NCBI GenBank assembly: GCA_019739225.1
Contig: JAHHDT010000005.1
Span: 992,001 to 1,056,000 of the forward strand
Length of the DNA: 64,000 nt
Source of the DNA: Aquamicrobium sp.
GTDB lineage: Bacteria > Pseudomonadota > Alphaproteobacteria > Rhizobiales > Rhizobiaceae
Direction: 5' to 3'
The position numbers were made by a program, and so were the translations under genes. The notes beneath the pieces are model-generated. The model saw nothing but the letters and a program-made list of their open reading frames with translations. It did not search any database and was not told the DNA's origin. Of the stretch, positions 8,657-18,193 are shown piece after piece (position 1 is the first letter of the stretch; every line of letters begins with the position of its first letter).

Positions 8657-8853
8657 ATCATTCTCCCGAGCTTTGCCGGCACGTTGCCAGCGTTGCGAAG
8701 CCGTTTAGGCCTTCGGCCACCAATGTTCAACACAACCGGATGGTCGCGTCGGTTCCGCCCGAAATTAACCTTTTGTTTTCCATCCCCGTTTAGCTTGCCT
8801 TAACGAATGAGGTAACCAGCTCGCCGTCGTGCGCGCATCTTCTGCAGGCAACG

Positions 8854-11208
8854 ATGTCCGGTTCAACAAACGATTACAGGCAAGGTCGCGCTTCGCTGCT
8901 GGCGATGGTCAGCGACGAAGAGGACGCCGTAACGCGCCATGCCCGGGCACGCGCACGGCGCGAACGCCGTGCGAATCCTGTTCTTTCCGCGCCGATTGAA
9001 CCGGAGGTCGACGCGGTCGATGAACCATTGGTGCACGAGCAGCCGGAACCGCATCGGCTGAGGGACCTGATTTCCGGTCATCTGGCCGAAGACGATCGTG
9101 GCACCACCGAATCGCCGATGGAATCCGAGCCGCTGGGGGGCGACGTGACCGGCAAGACAGTATCAGAACCGTTGAATGCCGACGGTGCCGTATCGCCGGC
9201 TGAACGGAGGACCGGCGGCGGAATGTCGATGCGTCCCGTGATCGGGCTGACGCTTGCAGGTGCCGCGATCGGCGCCGCCGTCGCCTTTGCGTGGCCGAAG
9301 TCCTATGTCGCCACGAGCGAATTGCTGATCGATCCGCAGGCCCTGCGCGCCGGCGTGGTCTCGGGGCAACTCTCGGCCGATACCGCCTTCGCTCTGGTCG
9401 ACAACCAGCTTCGCGTGCTGAGTTCGGGGACCATGCTTGAAGCAGCCGCCGACCGGTTGAACCTTGCCGCCGACCCCGAGTTCAACGGCGACGCCGCCGG
9501 CCCGTTCGGCCTGGTTGGCTCGCTTGCTGGTCTTGGCGACCTTGTGGCGGGCGACGGTGCCAGCTCGGTAGAGCGCCGCCGGGCCCGTTCCTTGCAGACG
9601 CTCGAACGTGCGGTCGAGACGAACCGGCAGGGCGGCTCGTCCGTCATCGAGGTTTCGGCGCGAACCGGCGATCCCGAAAAATCGGCGCTGATCGCCAACA
9701 CGATCTCCGAGCTGTTTCTGGCGAATGCCGGCGGCGGCACTGCCTCGCCCAGCGGCAGCATGAGCGAACGTCTTTCGGAACTGCGCGCAGGCGTGGAGGA
9801 GGCTGAACGGGCGATCGCCGATTTCAAGACGCAAAACGATCTTGTCGATGCACAGGGGCGGCTGATCTCCGATGATGAGATCGTTCGCCTCAGCGAGCGC
9901 CTCTCGGCGGCGCAGGCGCGTACGGTGGAGCTCAATGCACGCACCGCGTCGACCCGCGAGGCCAACGTCGATTCGATCGTCACCGGCTCGCTGCCGGAGC
10001 AATACGCGTCCTCGACATTGACGGATCTGAGAAGCCGGTACGCAGCCGCGCGCCAACAGGTGGATCGGCTGGGCGTGAAGCTCGGACCCCGTCACCCCGA
10101 ATTGCTCTCCGCCCGCGCCGAGCTTGAAGGCACGCGCCAGGAGATTGCCGACGAATTGCGGCGGGTGGCTGCGGCATTGCAGACCGAATTGACGCGGGCT
10201 GTGCGCGAGGAGCAGGAACTGGCCTCGCAACTCGCCGAGATGAAGGCGCGCCAGGGCGACATCGGCGGTGAACTGGTCGCCTTGAGGGAGCTGGAGCGGG
10301 AGGCAGCAGCAAAGCGCTCGGTCTATGAGCAGTCTTTGCAGGCCGCACAGGCCGGTCCCGGTGCTTCGGCGCCCGGCAGTGCCAGCCTGATTTCAAGAGC
10401 GGCCCCGCCGCTCTTTTCAAGCGGCCCTTCGGTGCCGGCCTTTTCGATGGCCGGTGCGCTGACCGGTTTGCTCGCAGGGCTGGGTTTTGCCGGGCTGCGC
10501 AGGCGGCGCGACGACGATGCCTGGCTCAAGGACGATGCGTATGCATCGCTTCAGGCCGACGAGGCATTCACCGAAGCACCGGAAACTGACCTGGATAGTG
10601 ACATTCGTTCCGCAGAAAGCGGAAACGTCGAGGAGACCGACGAAATGCATTCCCACAATCCCTACAGCGCTTATCCGCATAACGATGCCCAGGCCGGCGG
10701 GCAGCCGGCGTCGACGGAAGCCCGGCAGCACCAGCCGGCCGGTGGGCACGGCCAGCAGCCATCGCAGCAGCCTCATCACCCCGGTGCGATGTACGCGCAG
10801 CCTGTTCCCCCGGCGCCGCCCGGATGGCCGCAGATGCCGATGCACGGCGTCTATCAGCCACAGCCCCCGCTGATGCCGATGCCGGGCTGGCCCGCAGCGC
10901 ACTATCCGGCCCCGCCGCCGCATTATTATCCTCAGGCCGGAGCCTATCCCGTGCCGCAGCCGCCCTACTTCGGCGCGCCTGCCTATGCGCCGCCACAGCA
11001 GCATGACTATCCGCAGAGCCAGGAAGCGCCGCGCCCGGTCGATGAGCCACGGCGGGCCGCGCCAGAGGCAGCTTTCGACCACAACGAATATATCGACGAA
11101 AGCACGGACGCGGCGATCGAGGAAATCCGCCAGAGCCTGCGCGAGTTCCGGGACGCGATCGAGGACTTCGCCCACAGCCGTGCGCCGCGCAAACGCTACG
11201 GTACCTGA
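8854..11208 (+). CDS. Wzz/GumC-like chain-length-type membrane protein with Pro/His/Tyr-rich tail, no kinase domain
   Basis: The 784-residue protein has an acidic, low-complexity cytoplasmic N-terminus, a first membrane helix near residue 127, a long periplasmic segment with coiled coils (Wzz-like region from SYVATSELLIDP; heptads around residues 300-480) and a second helix near residue 530. This is the topology of polysaccharide co-polymerases such as Wzz, GumC and ExoP. After the second helix there is no Walker A/B BY-kinase. Instead the tail is rich in Pro, His, Gln, Tyr and Met (about residues 610-750) and ends in a charged helix (IEEIRQSLREFRDAIEDF). No glycosyltransferase genes are close, so its polymer is unknown. 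It lies 120 bases before folD. Confidence 0.75.
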   Translation: MSGSTNDYRQGRASLLAMVSDEEDAVTRHARARARRERRANPVLSAPIEPEVDAVDEPLVHEQPEPHRLRDLISGHLAEDDRGTTESPMESEPLGGDVTGKTVSEPLNADGAVSPAERRTGGGMSMRPVIGLTLAGAAIGAAVAFAWPKSYVATSELLIDPQALRAGVVSGQLSADTAFALVDNQLRVLSSGTMLEAAADRLNLAADPEFNGDAAGPFGLVGSLAGLGDLVAGDGASSVERRRARSLQTLERAVETNRQGGSSVIEVSARTGDPEKSALIANTISELFLANAGGGTASPSGSMSERLSELRAGVEEAERAIADFKTQNDLVDAQGRLISDDEIVRLSERLSAAQARTVELNARTASTREANVDSIVTGSLPEQYASSTLTDLRSRYAAARQQVDRLGVKLGPRHPELLSARAELEGTRQEIADELRRVAAALQTELTRAVREEQELASQLAEMKARQGDIGGELVALRELEREAAAKRSVYEQSLQAAQAGPGASAPGSASLISRAAPPLFSSGPSVPAFSMAGALTGLLAGLGFAGLRRRRDDDAWLKDDAYASLQADEAFTEAPETDLDSDIRSAESGNVEETDEMHSHNPYSAYPHNDAQAGGQPASTEARQHQPAGGHGQQPSQQPHHPGAMYAQPVPPAPPGWPQMPMHGVYQPQPPLMPMPGWPAAHYPAPPPHYYPQAGAYPVPQPPYFGAPAYAPPQQHDYPQSQEAPRPVDEPRRAAPEAAFDHNEYIDESTDAAIEEIRQSLREFRDAIEDFAHSRAPRKRYGT

Positions 11209-11328
11209 CCGGCCGGCGATTTCGCCGCGCGTTTTCGGGTTTACGGCATCGGACGGCGCAATGACGGGATCGCCTTGCGTCGAAATCGCCAGAATGCGAT
11301 GCCGGAACCGGACGACGCGGGGAGAATC

Positions 11329-12225
11329 ATGGCGAACATCATCGACGGAAAACAGGTTGCCGAAGACGTCATTGCAACGGTGACGAAAGCGACCGCAACG
11401 CTTGCCGAAAAGGGTGTCACCCCCGGGCTTGCTGTCGTCATTGTCGGTGAGGACCCGGCCAGCCAGGTCTATGTCGCCTCCAAGTCGAAGAAGGCGAAGG
11501 CGTGCGGCTTCCACTCGGTGCAGCACACGCTGGCAGCCGATACGCCGCAGGCCGACCTGCTGTCGCTGATCGGCGACCTCAATGCCGATCCCGCGATCCA
11601 CGGCATTCTGGTGCAGCTTCCGCTGCCTGACCATATCGATGCCGGCGCCGTCATTCAGGCGATCTCCCCCGATAAGGATGTCGACGGCTTCACCTTCGTC
11701 AATGTCGGTCGACTGGGCACTGGCGAGGTGGCAAGCGCCTTCGTGCCCTGCACGCCTGCAGGCTCGATGCTGCTCATCGAGCGGGAACGCGGACGTGATC
11801 TCTCCGGCCTGAGCGCCGTCGTCGTCGGCCGCTCCAACATCGTTGGCAAGCCGATGGCGAACCTGCTGTTGGCGGCCAATTGCACCGTCACGGTTGCCCA
11901 TTCGCGCACCAAGGACCTGCCTGCCCTGTGTCGCACCGCCGATATCCTGGTCGCCGCGGTCGGCCGGCCGGAAATGGTGCGCGGCGATTGGGTCAAGGAA
12001 GGCGCGACCGTTGTCGATGTCGGCATCAATCGCATCCCCGCGCCGGACAAGGGCGAGGGCAAGACACGTCTCGTCGGCGATGTCGCCTTTGCCGAGGCCG
12101 CTGAGCGTGCCGGTGCGATCACCCCCGTACCGGGCGGTGTGGGACCGATGACCATCGCAATGCTGATGGCGAATACGCTCGTTTCCGCCAGTCGGACCGC
12201 GGGCATCGAGCCGCCGAAATTCTGA
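11329..12225 (+). CDS. folD: Bifunctional methylenetetrahydrofolate dehydrogenase/cyclohydrolase
   Basis: FolD interconverts 5,10-methylene-, methenyl- and 10-formyl-tetrahydrofolate using NADP. The 298-residue protein carries the substrate motif [14 protein letters not shown] with the catalytic lysine region, the [24 protein letters not shown] block, and the nucleotide-binding [19 protein letters not shown] start it at ATG 11329, behind GGGGAG, because the upstream in-frame extension is unlike the family. It could also help absorb one-carbon units from the nearby predicted N-demethylase, but formaldehyde handling is not encoded here, so that link is only a suggestion. Confidence 0.96.
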   Translation: MANIIDGKQVAEDVIATVTKATATLAEKGVTPGLAVVIVGEDPASQVYVASKSKKAKACGFHSVQHTLAADTPQADLLSLIGDLNADPAIHGILVQLPLPDHIDAGAVIQAISPDKDVDGFTFVNVGRLGTGEVASAFVPCTPAGSMLLIERERGRDLSGLSAVVVGRSNIVGKPMANLLLAANCTVTVAHSRTKDLPALCRTADILVAAVGRPEMVRGDWVKEGATVVDVGINRIPAPDKGEGKTRLVGDVAFAEAAERAGAITPVPGGVGPMTIAMLMANTLVSASRTAGIEPPKF

Positions 12226-12265
12226 GCCGCTTTTCGACATTCAAACCAGCGAGTAGAACGCGGTT

Positions 12266-13228
12266 ATGACCGATACGCCTTCGCCCGGCCGCCAGTTCGC
12301 CTTCCTGCTCGTCGACAAGTTCTCGATGTTCTCGCTCGCGGCGGCGATCGACACCGTGCGCTCGGCCAACAGGTTGCTCGGTCGCGACTTCTACGGCTGG
12401 ACGACGGTCTCCGCCGACGGCGATTCCGTCATCGCGTCAAACGGCCTGCCCATCAAGATCGACTACGCGATCACAGACCTGCCGGTTGTTGACATCCTTT
12501 TCGTCTGCGCCGGGCTCTCCTACGAATTTCCCGGCAAGTCCAAGGTGCTCGGCGCGCTTCGCTCGCTGGGGCGTCGCGGCGCGGCCCTCGGCGGGCTCTC
12601 GGTAGGCTCCTACCTGCTTGCGGAAGCCGGCCAGCTCGAAGGTCACCGGTGTACGATCCACTGGGAGAACAAGGCGGGCTTCAAGGAGCGGTTTCCGGAG
12701 ATCGACTGTACCGGAAACGTCTTCGAGATCGATCGGAAGCGATACACATGCGCGGGCGGCACGACCTCCATCGACCTGATGCTCGAGATCATCCGTACCG
12801 ACTTCGGCCAGAACCTCGCCAATGAGGTCGCCAACCAGTTCCAGCACGAACGCATCCGCTCGGCGGGCGATCGCCAGCGGGTCGGCCCGGAACGTGATCT
12901 GACCGGCAAGTCCGAGAAACTGCGGCGGATCGTCGAACTGATGGCGGACAACCTCGACGAACCCTATTCGGCCGTTCAGCTAGCCAAGTCCGCCGGTCTC
13001 TCCGTGCGCCAGGTGGAGCGCCTGTTCCTGCGTCATCTCAACATGACGCCAGGGCGCTACTACATGCGGCTGCGGCTGGAGCGCGCGCGTGAATTGTTGC
13101 GCCAGACCAATATGCCGATCCTCGACGTGGCGATCGCCACCGGCTTCACCTCGCATTCCTATTTCGCGCAGAGCTACCGGCTGCTGTTCGGCCGCCCGCC
13201 GAGCGAGGAACGGCGGACGACGTACTGA
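12266..13228 (+). CDS. GlxA-family AraC-type transcriptional regulator
   Basis: This 320-residue regulator has an N-terminal DJ-1/PfpI-like domain (residues about 10-190; GALGGLSVGSYLLAEAGQL around the nucleophile elbow, with Ser instead of Cys, so probably not enzymatic). A C-terminal AraC helix-turn-helix follows (LAKSAGLSVRQVERLF and ATGFTSHSYFAQSYRLLFG). GlxA-type regulators commonly control nitrogenous-compound catabolism. It starts 40 bases after folD and sits directly beside the BMP transporter/N-demethylase cluster, so it is a plausible regulator of that cluster. Confidence 0.9.
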   Translation: MTDTPSPGRQFAFLLVDKFSMFSLAAAIDTVRSANRLLGRDFYGWTTVSADGDSVIASNGLPIKIDYAITDLPVVDILFVCAGLSYEFPGKSKVLGALRSLGRRGAALGGLSVGSYLLAEAGQLEGHRCTIHWENKAGFKERFPEIDCTGNVFEIDRKRYTCAGGTTSIDLMLEIIRTDFGQNLANEVANQFQHERIRSAGDRQRVGPERDLTGKSEKLRRIVELMADNLDEPYSAVQLAKSAGLSVRQVERLFLRHLNMTPGRYYMRLRLERARELLRQTNMPILDVAIATGFTSHSYFAQSYRLLFGRPPSEERRTTY

Positions 13229-13260
13229 CGTGACGCTCGCACAAGGCAGCCAAAACAGAA

Positions 13261-13281
13261 ACGCCGCCCGGTGGGCGGCGT
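13261..13281 (-). terminator. Terminator of the BMP transporter operon
   Basis: A 9-bp GC-rich perfect stem (ACGCCGCCC and its complement) with a 3-nt loop is followed on the minus strand by TTTCTGTTTT, so it terminates the leftward transporter operon. It may also stop the convergent GlxA-type gene. Confidence 0.7.
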
Positions 13282-13308
13282 CTCCGTATAAGGTTGTGGC
13301 GTACCGTC

Positions 13309-14394
13309 TTACGCAGGCGGGATGACGCCCTCGACATACCAGTCCATCGACAGCAGATCCGCGTCGGTCAGCGTCACGCCGGCGGCGACCTTCTCGGCGC
13401 CGGTATGGTCGTTGATCGGGCCGGTGAAGATGTGCATCGAGCCGTCGATCTGGCCGTTCTTGACGGCCTCGGCTGCGGCAACGACATCGTCGGGGATCGA
13501 CTCGTTGTAGTCGCCGATTACGACTTCGCCTTCCTTGAGGCCCGGCCAGCTATCCTTGCTCTCCCAGGTGCCGTCGATGACCGCCTTGGCGGTCGCGGCA
13601 TAGTGCGGGCCCCAGTTGTCGATGATCGAGGTGAGCTGCGCCTTCGGCGCGAAGGCGCTCATGTCTGCGCCCTGGCCGAAACCACCGACGATGCCGCGCT
13701 CCTCGGCCACCTGCAGGGCGGCAGGGCCGTCGGTGTGCTGGGCGATGACGTCGATGCCCTGGTCGATCATGGCGCGGGCGGCGTCGGCCTCGCGCGCAGG
13801 GTCGTTCCAGGTCGAGATGTAGACGGGCGTGATCGTGAAGTCCGGATTCACCTTACGCGCCGCCAGCACGAATGCGTTGACGCCCATAACGACTTCGGGG
13901 ATCGGGAAGGAGCCGATATAGCCTGCTTTGCCGGTCTTCGACAAATGGCCGGCGAGCGTGCCGCAAACCGCGCGGCCTTCGTAGAACCGCGCATTGTAGG
14001 TCGCGACGTTCTCGGAGCGCTGGTAGCCGGTCGCGTGCTCGAACTTCACGTCTGGGAACTGCTGCGCGATCTTGATGACGTAGTCGCCGTAGCCGAAGCT
14101 GGTGGCGAAGATGAGCTTGCAGCCGGCCTGCACGAGTTCGCGCATGACGCGTTCGCAGTCAGGGCCCTCGGCGACGTTCTCGACGAAGACGCTCTCGACG
14201 GCGTCGCCCAACTCCTGCTCCATGTAGAGACGGCCCTGGTTATGGGCGTAGTTCCAGCCATTGTCGTTGATGGTCCCGATATAGATGAAGCCGACCTTGA
14301 GCGGTTCGGTCTGCGAGAAGGCTTTTTGGCCGAGCAGCGGCAGCGCGGCGGCTGCACCGCCGATCTTAAGGACGTTACGACGTGATAGTGTCAT
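13309..14394 (-). CDS. BMP-family ABC transporter substrate-binding protein (nucleoside/purine type)
   Basis: The 361-residue protein is a BMP/PnrA/Med-family periplasmic receptor. It has a Tat-type signal (SRRNVLKIG, hydrophobic stretch, cleavage near FSQ) and the family pattern VGFIYIGTINDNGWNYAHNQ, IFATSFGYGD, and GTLAGHLSKTGKAGYIG. Characterised family members bind nucleosides or related purines. It is the last cistron of a complete ABC importer (ATPase, two permeases, receptor, in transcription order). Because the importer diverges from an NdmCDE-like operon, an N-methylated purine or similar heterocycle is a reasonable ligand guess. Confidence 0.9.
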   Translation of the reverse strand: MTLSRRNVLKIGGAAAALPLLGQKAFSQTEPLKVGFIYIGTINDNGWNYAHNQGRLYMEQELGDAVESVFVENVAEGPDCERVMRELVQAGCKLIFATSFGYGDYVIKIAQQFPDVKFEHATGYQRSENVATYNARFYEGRAVCGTLAGHLSKTGKAGYIGSFPIPEVVMGVNAFVLAARKVNPDFTITPVYISTWNDPAREADAARAMIDQGIDVIAQHTDGPAALQVAEERGIVGGFGQGADMSAFAPKAQLTSIIDNWGPHYAATAKAVIDGTWESKDSWPGLKEGEVVIGDYNESIPDDVVAAAEAVKNGQIDGSMHIFTGPINDHTGAEKVAAGVTLTDADLLSMDWYVEGVIPPA

Positions 14395-14448
14395 GTTGGT
14401 TTCTCCTGAGCTTGTGGTTCGGTCGATCGAAGGAGCTCCTCGCCCACT

Positions 14449-15378
14449 TCAATTGCTTGGCAGGAAGGGCTTGCCGAGGCAGGCCGGCGCATTGGTCGAG
14501 GCATCGCGACGAATCGATATGAGCACCAGCACGGCGATCGTCGCGAGATAGGGCATGGCTGCCCAGAGTTCCGACGGGATGGCGGTCAACGGGCCGCCGC
14601 CCGCCTTGGCGTAGAGTTCCATGGTCATCACGAGGCCAAAGAGGTAAGCGCCCGCCAGCAGGCGGAACGGCCGCCACGAGGCGAATACGACGAGCGCGAC
14701 CGCGATCCAGCCGCGTCCGGCGGTCATGCCTTCGGCCCACTGTGGCGTCAGTAGCAGCGGGAAGCACGCGCCGGCTATACCGGCCATCGCGCCGCCGAAG
14801 GCAATCGCGCCATAGCGTATCGCACGCACCGGGTAGCCGATCGAATGCGCCGACAGATCGTTCTCGCCCACCGCGCGCAGGATCAGCCCGCCGCGGGTGC
14901 GCTTCAGGAACCACCAGACCACGACGACCATGATGAGTGAGAAATACACCAGCGGCGAATAGCCGAACAGGACGCGCAGATACGGATGCGTCGTCAGTTC
15001 GGCCGGGAAGACCGAGCGGAAAAGGCTGACGGGCATTGCCGAATAACTCTGGCCGGCGAGTGCCGAAAAACCGGTGCCGAAGATGGTCAGCGCCAGGCCG
15101 GTCGCGGTCTGGTTTGCCGACAGGCTGAGCGTCAGGAAGCCGAAGATGAGCGATGACAGCAGCCCGGCGATGGCGGCGACCAGCACCGCAAGCCAAGGAT
15201 TGCCAGTCGTGAACATGGTGATGAAGCCTGTCACCGCACCGATGAGCATCATGCCTTCGACACCGAGATTGAGCACCCCGGCGCGTTCCACCACCAGTTC
15301 TCCCAGCGCCGCGATCAGGATCGGCGTCGACGCGACGATCAGTGTCATCGTGACGGCGATCAGAAGGCCGATTGTCAT
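14449..15378 (-). CDS. ABC transporter permease (BMP/nucleoside type, second subunit)
   Basis: This 309-residue membrane protein matches the YufQ-like permease of BMP-family importers, with the hallmark [20 protein letters not shown] near residue 25 and [18 protein letters not shown] in the cytoplasmic coupling loop. I start it at ATG 15378 (MTIGLLIAV); a much longer open frame upstream only shadows the other permease. Its start overlaps the preceding permease stop by four bases (ATGA). Confidence 0.9.
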   Translation of the reverse strand: MTIGLLIAVTMTLIVASTPILIAALGELVVERAGVLNLGVEGMMLIGAVTGFITMFTTGNPWLAVLVAAIAGLLSSLIFGFLTLSLSANQTATGLALTIFGTGFSALAGQSYSAMPVSLFRSVFPAELTTHPYLRVLFGYSPLVYFSLIMVVVVWWFLKRTRGGLILRAVGENDLSAHSIGYPVRAIRYGAIAFGGAMAGIAGACFPLLLTPQWAEGMTAGRGWIAVALVVFASWRPFRLLAGAYLFGLVMTMELYAKAGGGPLTAIPSELWAAMPYLATIAVLVLISIRRDASTNAPACLGKPFLPSN

Positions 15379-16478
15379 GGCTGGGCCTCCGCTGCTGCAC
15401 GTACCCCGGCTGCCGGCTGACTGGAAACGCGCCGTACCCGGTACCGTACGAGAATGTCGCCCGCCAGCAGGAAGAAAAGCAGCATCGCTTGGAAGATGCC
15501 GCTGGCCGCGCTCGGCAGTCCGGTCGTCGTCTGGGCCAGGTCGCCGCCGACAAACGTTACAGCGAGAACGATTGCCGCGAAGATGACGCCGATCGGGTGC
15601 AGCCGGGCAAGGAAGGCGACGATGATGGCTGTGAAGCCGTAATTGGTCGGGAAGCCGGGCACCATGCGCTGGAACGGCCCTGCGACCTCCAGCACCCCTG
15701 CAAGTCCGGCGAGCCCACCGCTGACCAGCAGCGCCAGCCAGATCGTGGCATTGGTCGAAAACCCCGCATAGCGAGCGGCCTTCGGCGCCGCGCCCACGAC
15801 CTTGATGCGGTATCCGAAGACTGAGCGCGACATCACGAACCAGACGACGAGCGCGACGAGAAGCGCCACCGGCACGCCCCAGTGCACGATCGTCCCGGGG
15901 ATCATGTTGGGCAGGCGCGCGGCCTCGGAAAAGACACGCGTCTGGGGAAAGCCCATGCCCATCGGATCTTTCCACGGGCCTCGCACCACATAATAGACAA
16001 GCTGGACCGAAGCGTAGGTCAACATCAGCGACGTCAGGATTTCGTTGACGTTGAACCGCGTCTTGAAGAATGCCGGAATTGCCGCATAGGCCATGCCGCC
16101 GGCCATGCCCGCCAGTACCATCGCTGGCAGGATCCATATTCCGGTCATGCCGTGGGTGGCGAGCGCAACCCACGTGCCGGTCAGACCGCCGACGATATAT
16201 TGCCCCTCGGCGCCGATGTTCCAGACGTTCGCGCGATAAGCGACGGCCAAGCCTACGCCGATGATGATCAGGGGCGAGGCTTTCACCGCAAGGTCCTGCC
16301 AGCGGAAGGTGCTGGTCAGCGGCGTAATGAAAATCTGCTGCACGGCGGCGAGGCCGTCATAGCCGATCAGCGAGAAGACGAGCGCGCCTGCGATCATCGT
16401 CAGTGCCAGCGCGCCGAACGGCGTTGCGTAGAGCATCAGCCTGCTCGGGGCAGGGCGCTTCTCAAGCCGGAACGGCAT
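15375..16478 (-). CDS. ABC transporter permease (BMP/nucleoside type, first subunit)
   Basis: A 367-residue membrane protein of the YufP-like branch, with many hydrophobic segments and the conserved YRANVWNIGAEGQYIVGGL motif near residue 80. The coupling loop carries VVGAAPKAARYAGFS, similar to the other subunit. It overlaps the ATPase gene by 17 bases and the second permease by four, so all transporter subunits are translationally coupled. Confidence 0.9.
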   Translation of the reverse strand: MPFRLEKRPAPSRLMLYATPFGALALTMIAGALVFSLIGYDGLAAVQQIFITPLTSTFRWQDLAVKASPLIIIGVGLAVAYRANVWNIGAEGQYIVGGLTGTWVALATHGMTGIWILPAMVLAGMAGGMAYAAIPAFFKTRFNVNEILTSLMLTYASVQLVYYVVRGPWKDPMGMGFPQTRVFSEAARLPNMIPGTIVHWGVPVALLVALVVWFVMSRSVFGYRIKVVGAAPKAARYAGFSTNATIWLALLVSGGLAGLAGVLEVAGPFQRMVPGFPTNYGFTAIIVAFLARLHPIGVIFAAIVLAVTFVGGDLAQTTTGLPSAASGIFQAMLLFFLLAGDILVRYRVRRVSSQPAAGVRAAAEAQP

Positions 16479-18006
16479 CGGAAGCCTCCGTTTCGCCGTG
16501 GATGCCGCCCATCAGAAGGCCGACCTCTTCAACGTCCACCTCCGCAACCGGCATAGCGCGCGACAGCCGGCCTCCGTTTATGACCGCCATCGTGTCGCAG
16601 AGCGCGAGCAGTTCGTCCAGGTCCTGGGAGATGATGACGATCGCCGAACCGGCCTGGGCCAGGTCGACCAGCGCCTGATGGATCGCCGCCGCGGCGCCCG
16701 CGTCGACACCCCATGTCGGCTGGCTGACGACCAGCACCGACGGTCGCTGTAGTATCTCGCGGCCCATGACGAACTTCTGCAGATTGCCGCCCGAGAGTGA
16801 GCCGGCGATCGCGCCGGGTCCCTGTGCCTTGACGCCGAACGTCTCGATCACCTTGCCGGCGAAGGCTTCGGCCTTGTCGCGGCCGATCAGCCCTAGCGTG
16901 ACCATGTCGATGCGATCGCGTGCCGTCAGCACCGCGTTGTCGGCAAGGGTGAAGTCGCCGACCGCTGCATGGCCGTTTCGCTCCTCGGGCACCGCCGAGA
17001 GGCCTTTGCTTCGACGCGCCGAAACATCGGCCGTGCCCATCGGCTTGCCGTCGACGGCGACCGCGCCGGCTTCGCTGGCCGGCGTCTCGCCCGAAAGCGC
17101 CTCCAGAAGCGCGTTCTGGCCATTGCCTGCAACGCCCGCGATGCCAAAGATCTCGCCGGCCCGTACCGCGAAGCTGACATGCCGGACGGGCACGTCGAAA
17201 TGGTCCGCCTGCACTGTGGAAAGTTTCGAGACGACGAGACGGGGCTCGCCAAGCGCGCGGTCGCGGCTGCGGGTAAGGTCGCGCAGGCCGGCGCCGATCA
17301 TCTTTTCCGCCATCGAGCGGGAGGTTTCCTGACGGGGATCGCAGGTATGCACCAGCTTCCCCGCGCGCAGGATCGTCGCCGTGTCGCAAAGTGCCTGAAT
17401 CTCGTGAAGCTTGTGGGAAATGTAGAGAATCGAGCAACCCTGTGCGGCCAGCTGGCGCAGCACGCCGAAAAGCTGCTCCACCTCCTGAGGGGTAAGCACG
17501 GATGTCGGCTCGTCCATGATCAGCAGCTTGGGTTCGAGCAGCAGCGCGCGCACGATCTCGATTCGCTGGCGCTCACCGACGGACAGTGTCTCGACCGTAC
17601 GGTTGGGATCGAGCGTCAGGCCGTACTCGTCCATGATCGCGCTTATGCGCGCGCGCAACTCGCGCGACGGCACCTTGGAGTCGATGCCGAGCGCGATGTT
17701 CTCCAATACGCTCAGGGCCTCGAAAAGCGAGAAGTGCTGAAAAACCATGCCGATGCCGAGGCGGCGCGCGGCGTTGGGATTGGTTATGGTGACCGGCTCG
17801 CCGTTCCAGCGAATCTCGCCCGCGTCCGGCTGCATGATCCCGTAGATCATCTTGACGAGCGTCGACTTGCCGGCTCCGTTTTCGCCAAGCAGAGCATGTA
17901 TCTCGCCCGGCTTCACCCCGAAGCTGACACTGTCGTTGGCAAGCACTCCCGGAAATCGTTTCGTGATGCCGGTGAGTTCCAGCCGAAACGGCGTATCGCA
18001 GTTCAA
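16462..18006 (-). CDS. ABC transporter ATP-binding protein, two fused nucleotide-binding domains
   Basis: The 514-residue protein has two ATPase halves. The first has a canonical Walker A (GENGAGKST near residue 41), signature LSVGERQRIEI and Walker B LLIMDEPT. The second has the degenerate P-loop GVAGNGQNALLEAL, signature LSGGNLQKFVMGREI and VLVVSQPTWGVD, as is normal for sugar/nucleoside importers in which one site is inactive. It is the first gene of the importer operon. Its ATG lies about 63 bases from the NtrC-like site in the divergent control region. Confidence 0.93.
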   Translation of the reverse strand: MNCDTPFRLELTGITKRFPGVLANDSVSFGVKPGEIHALLGENGAGKSTLVKMIYGIMQPDAGEIRWNGEPVTITNPNAARRLGIGMVFQHFSLFEALSVLENIALGIDSKVPSRELRARISAIMDEYGLTLDPNRTVETLSVGERQRIEIVRALLLEPKLLIMDEPTSVLTPQEVEQLFGVLRQLAAQGCSILYISHKLHEIQALCDTATILRAGKLVHTCDPRQETSRSMAEKMIGAGLRDLTRSRDRALGEPRLVVSKLSTVQADHFDVPVRHVSFAVRAGEIFGIAGVAGNGQNALLEALSGETPASEAGAVAVDGKPMGTADVSARRSKGLSAVPEERNGHAAVGDFTLADNAVLTARDRIDMVTLGLIGRDKAEAFAGKVIETFGVKAQGPGAIAGSLSGGNLQKFVMGREILQRPSVLVVSQPTWGVDAGAAAAIHQALVDLAQAGSAIVIISQDLDELLALCDTMAVINGGRLSRAMPVAEVDVEEVGLLMGGIHGETEASDAVPA

Positions 18007-18068
18007 TCCAAGCCTCGGTTTCCCGGCGCTTCACGCGCGCCCAACTCTTATGTTCCCCAGCGCCATGT

Positions 18069-18087
18069 TGCACCAAGTTTTGGTGCG
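18069..18087. promoter_or_regulatory. NtrC-type binding site in divergent transporter/N-demethylase promoter
   Basis: The sequence TGCACCA-AGTTT-TGGTGCG matches the NtrC consensus TGCACCA-N5-TGGTGCA at 13 of 14 defined positions. It stands in the 187-base gap between the divergent ABC importer and the oxygenase gene. This suggests nitrogen-limitation control of one or both operons. I could not find a convincing sigma-54 promoter beside it. Confidence 0.6.
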
Positions 18088-18193
18088 GTGCTAGTCTGAC
18101 AAAGCATCAAGATTGCCTCTTTGCAAGGCCTTCGAAAGGGATGCACAAAAATTAATCTTGAGCGCGCGAATGCTGCCGTGCGATGATGGTTTT

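Noticed and set aside
10417-12240. A 607-codon minus-strand frame across folD and the Wzz-like tail
   Set aside because: It is a shadow of two well-supported genes and its translation is Arg/His/Gly-rich with no domain.
18007-18193. A possible sigma-54 promoter for the importer (GGGCGCG...AAGC on the minus strand)
   Set aside because: The GG/GC spacing is right but the -12 element lacks TTGC and the -24 element is a poor match, so I did not list it.
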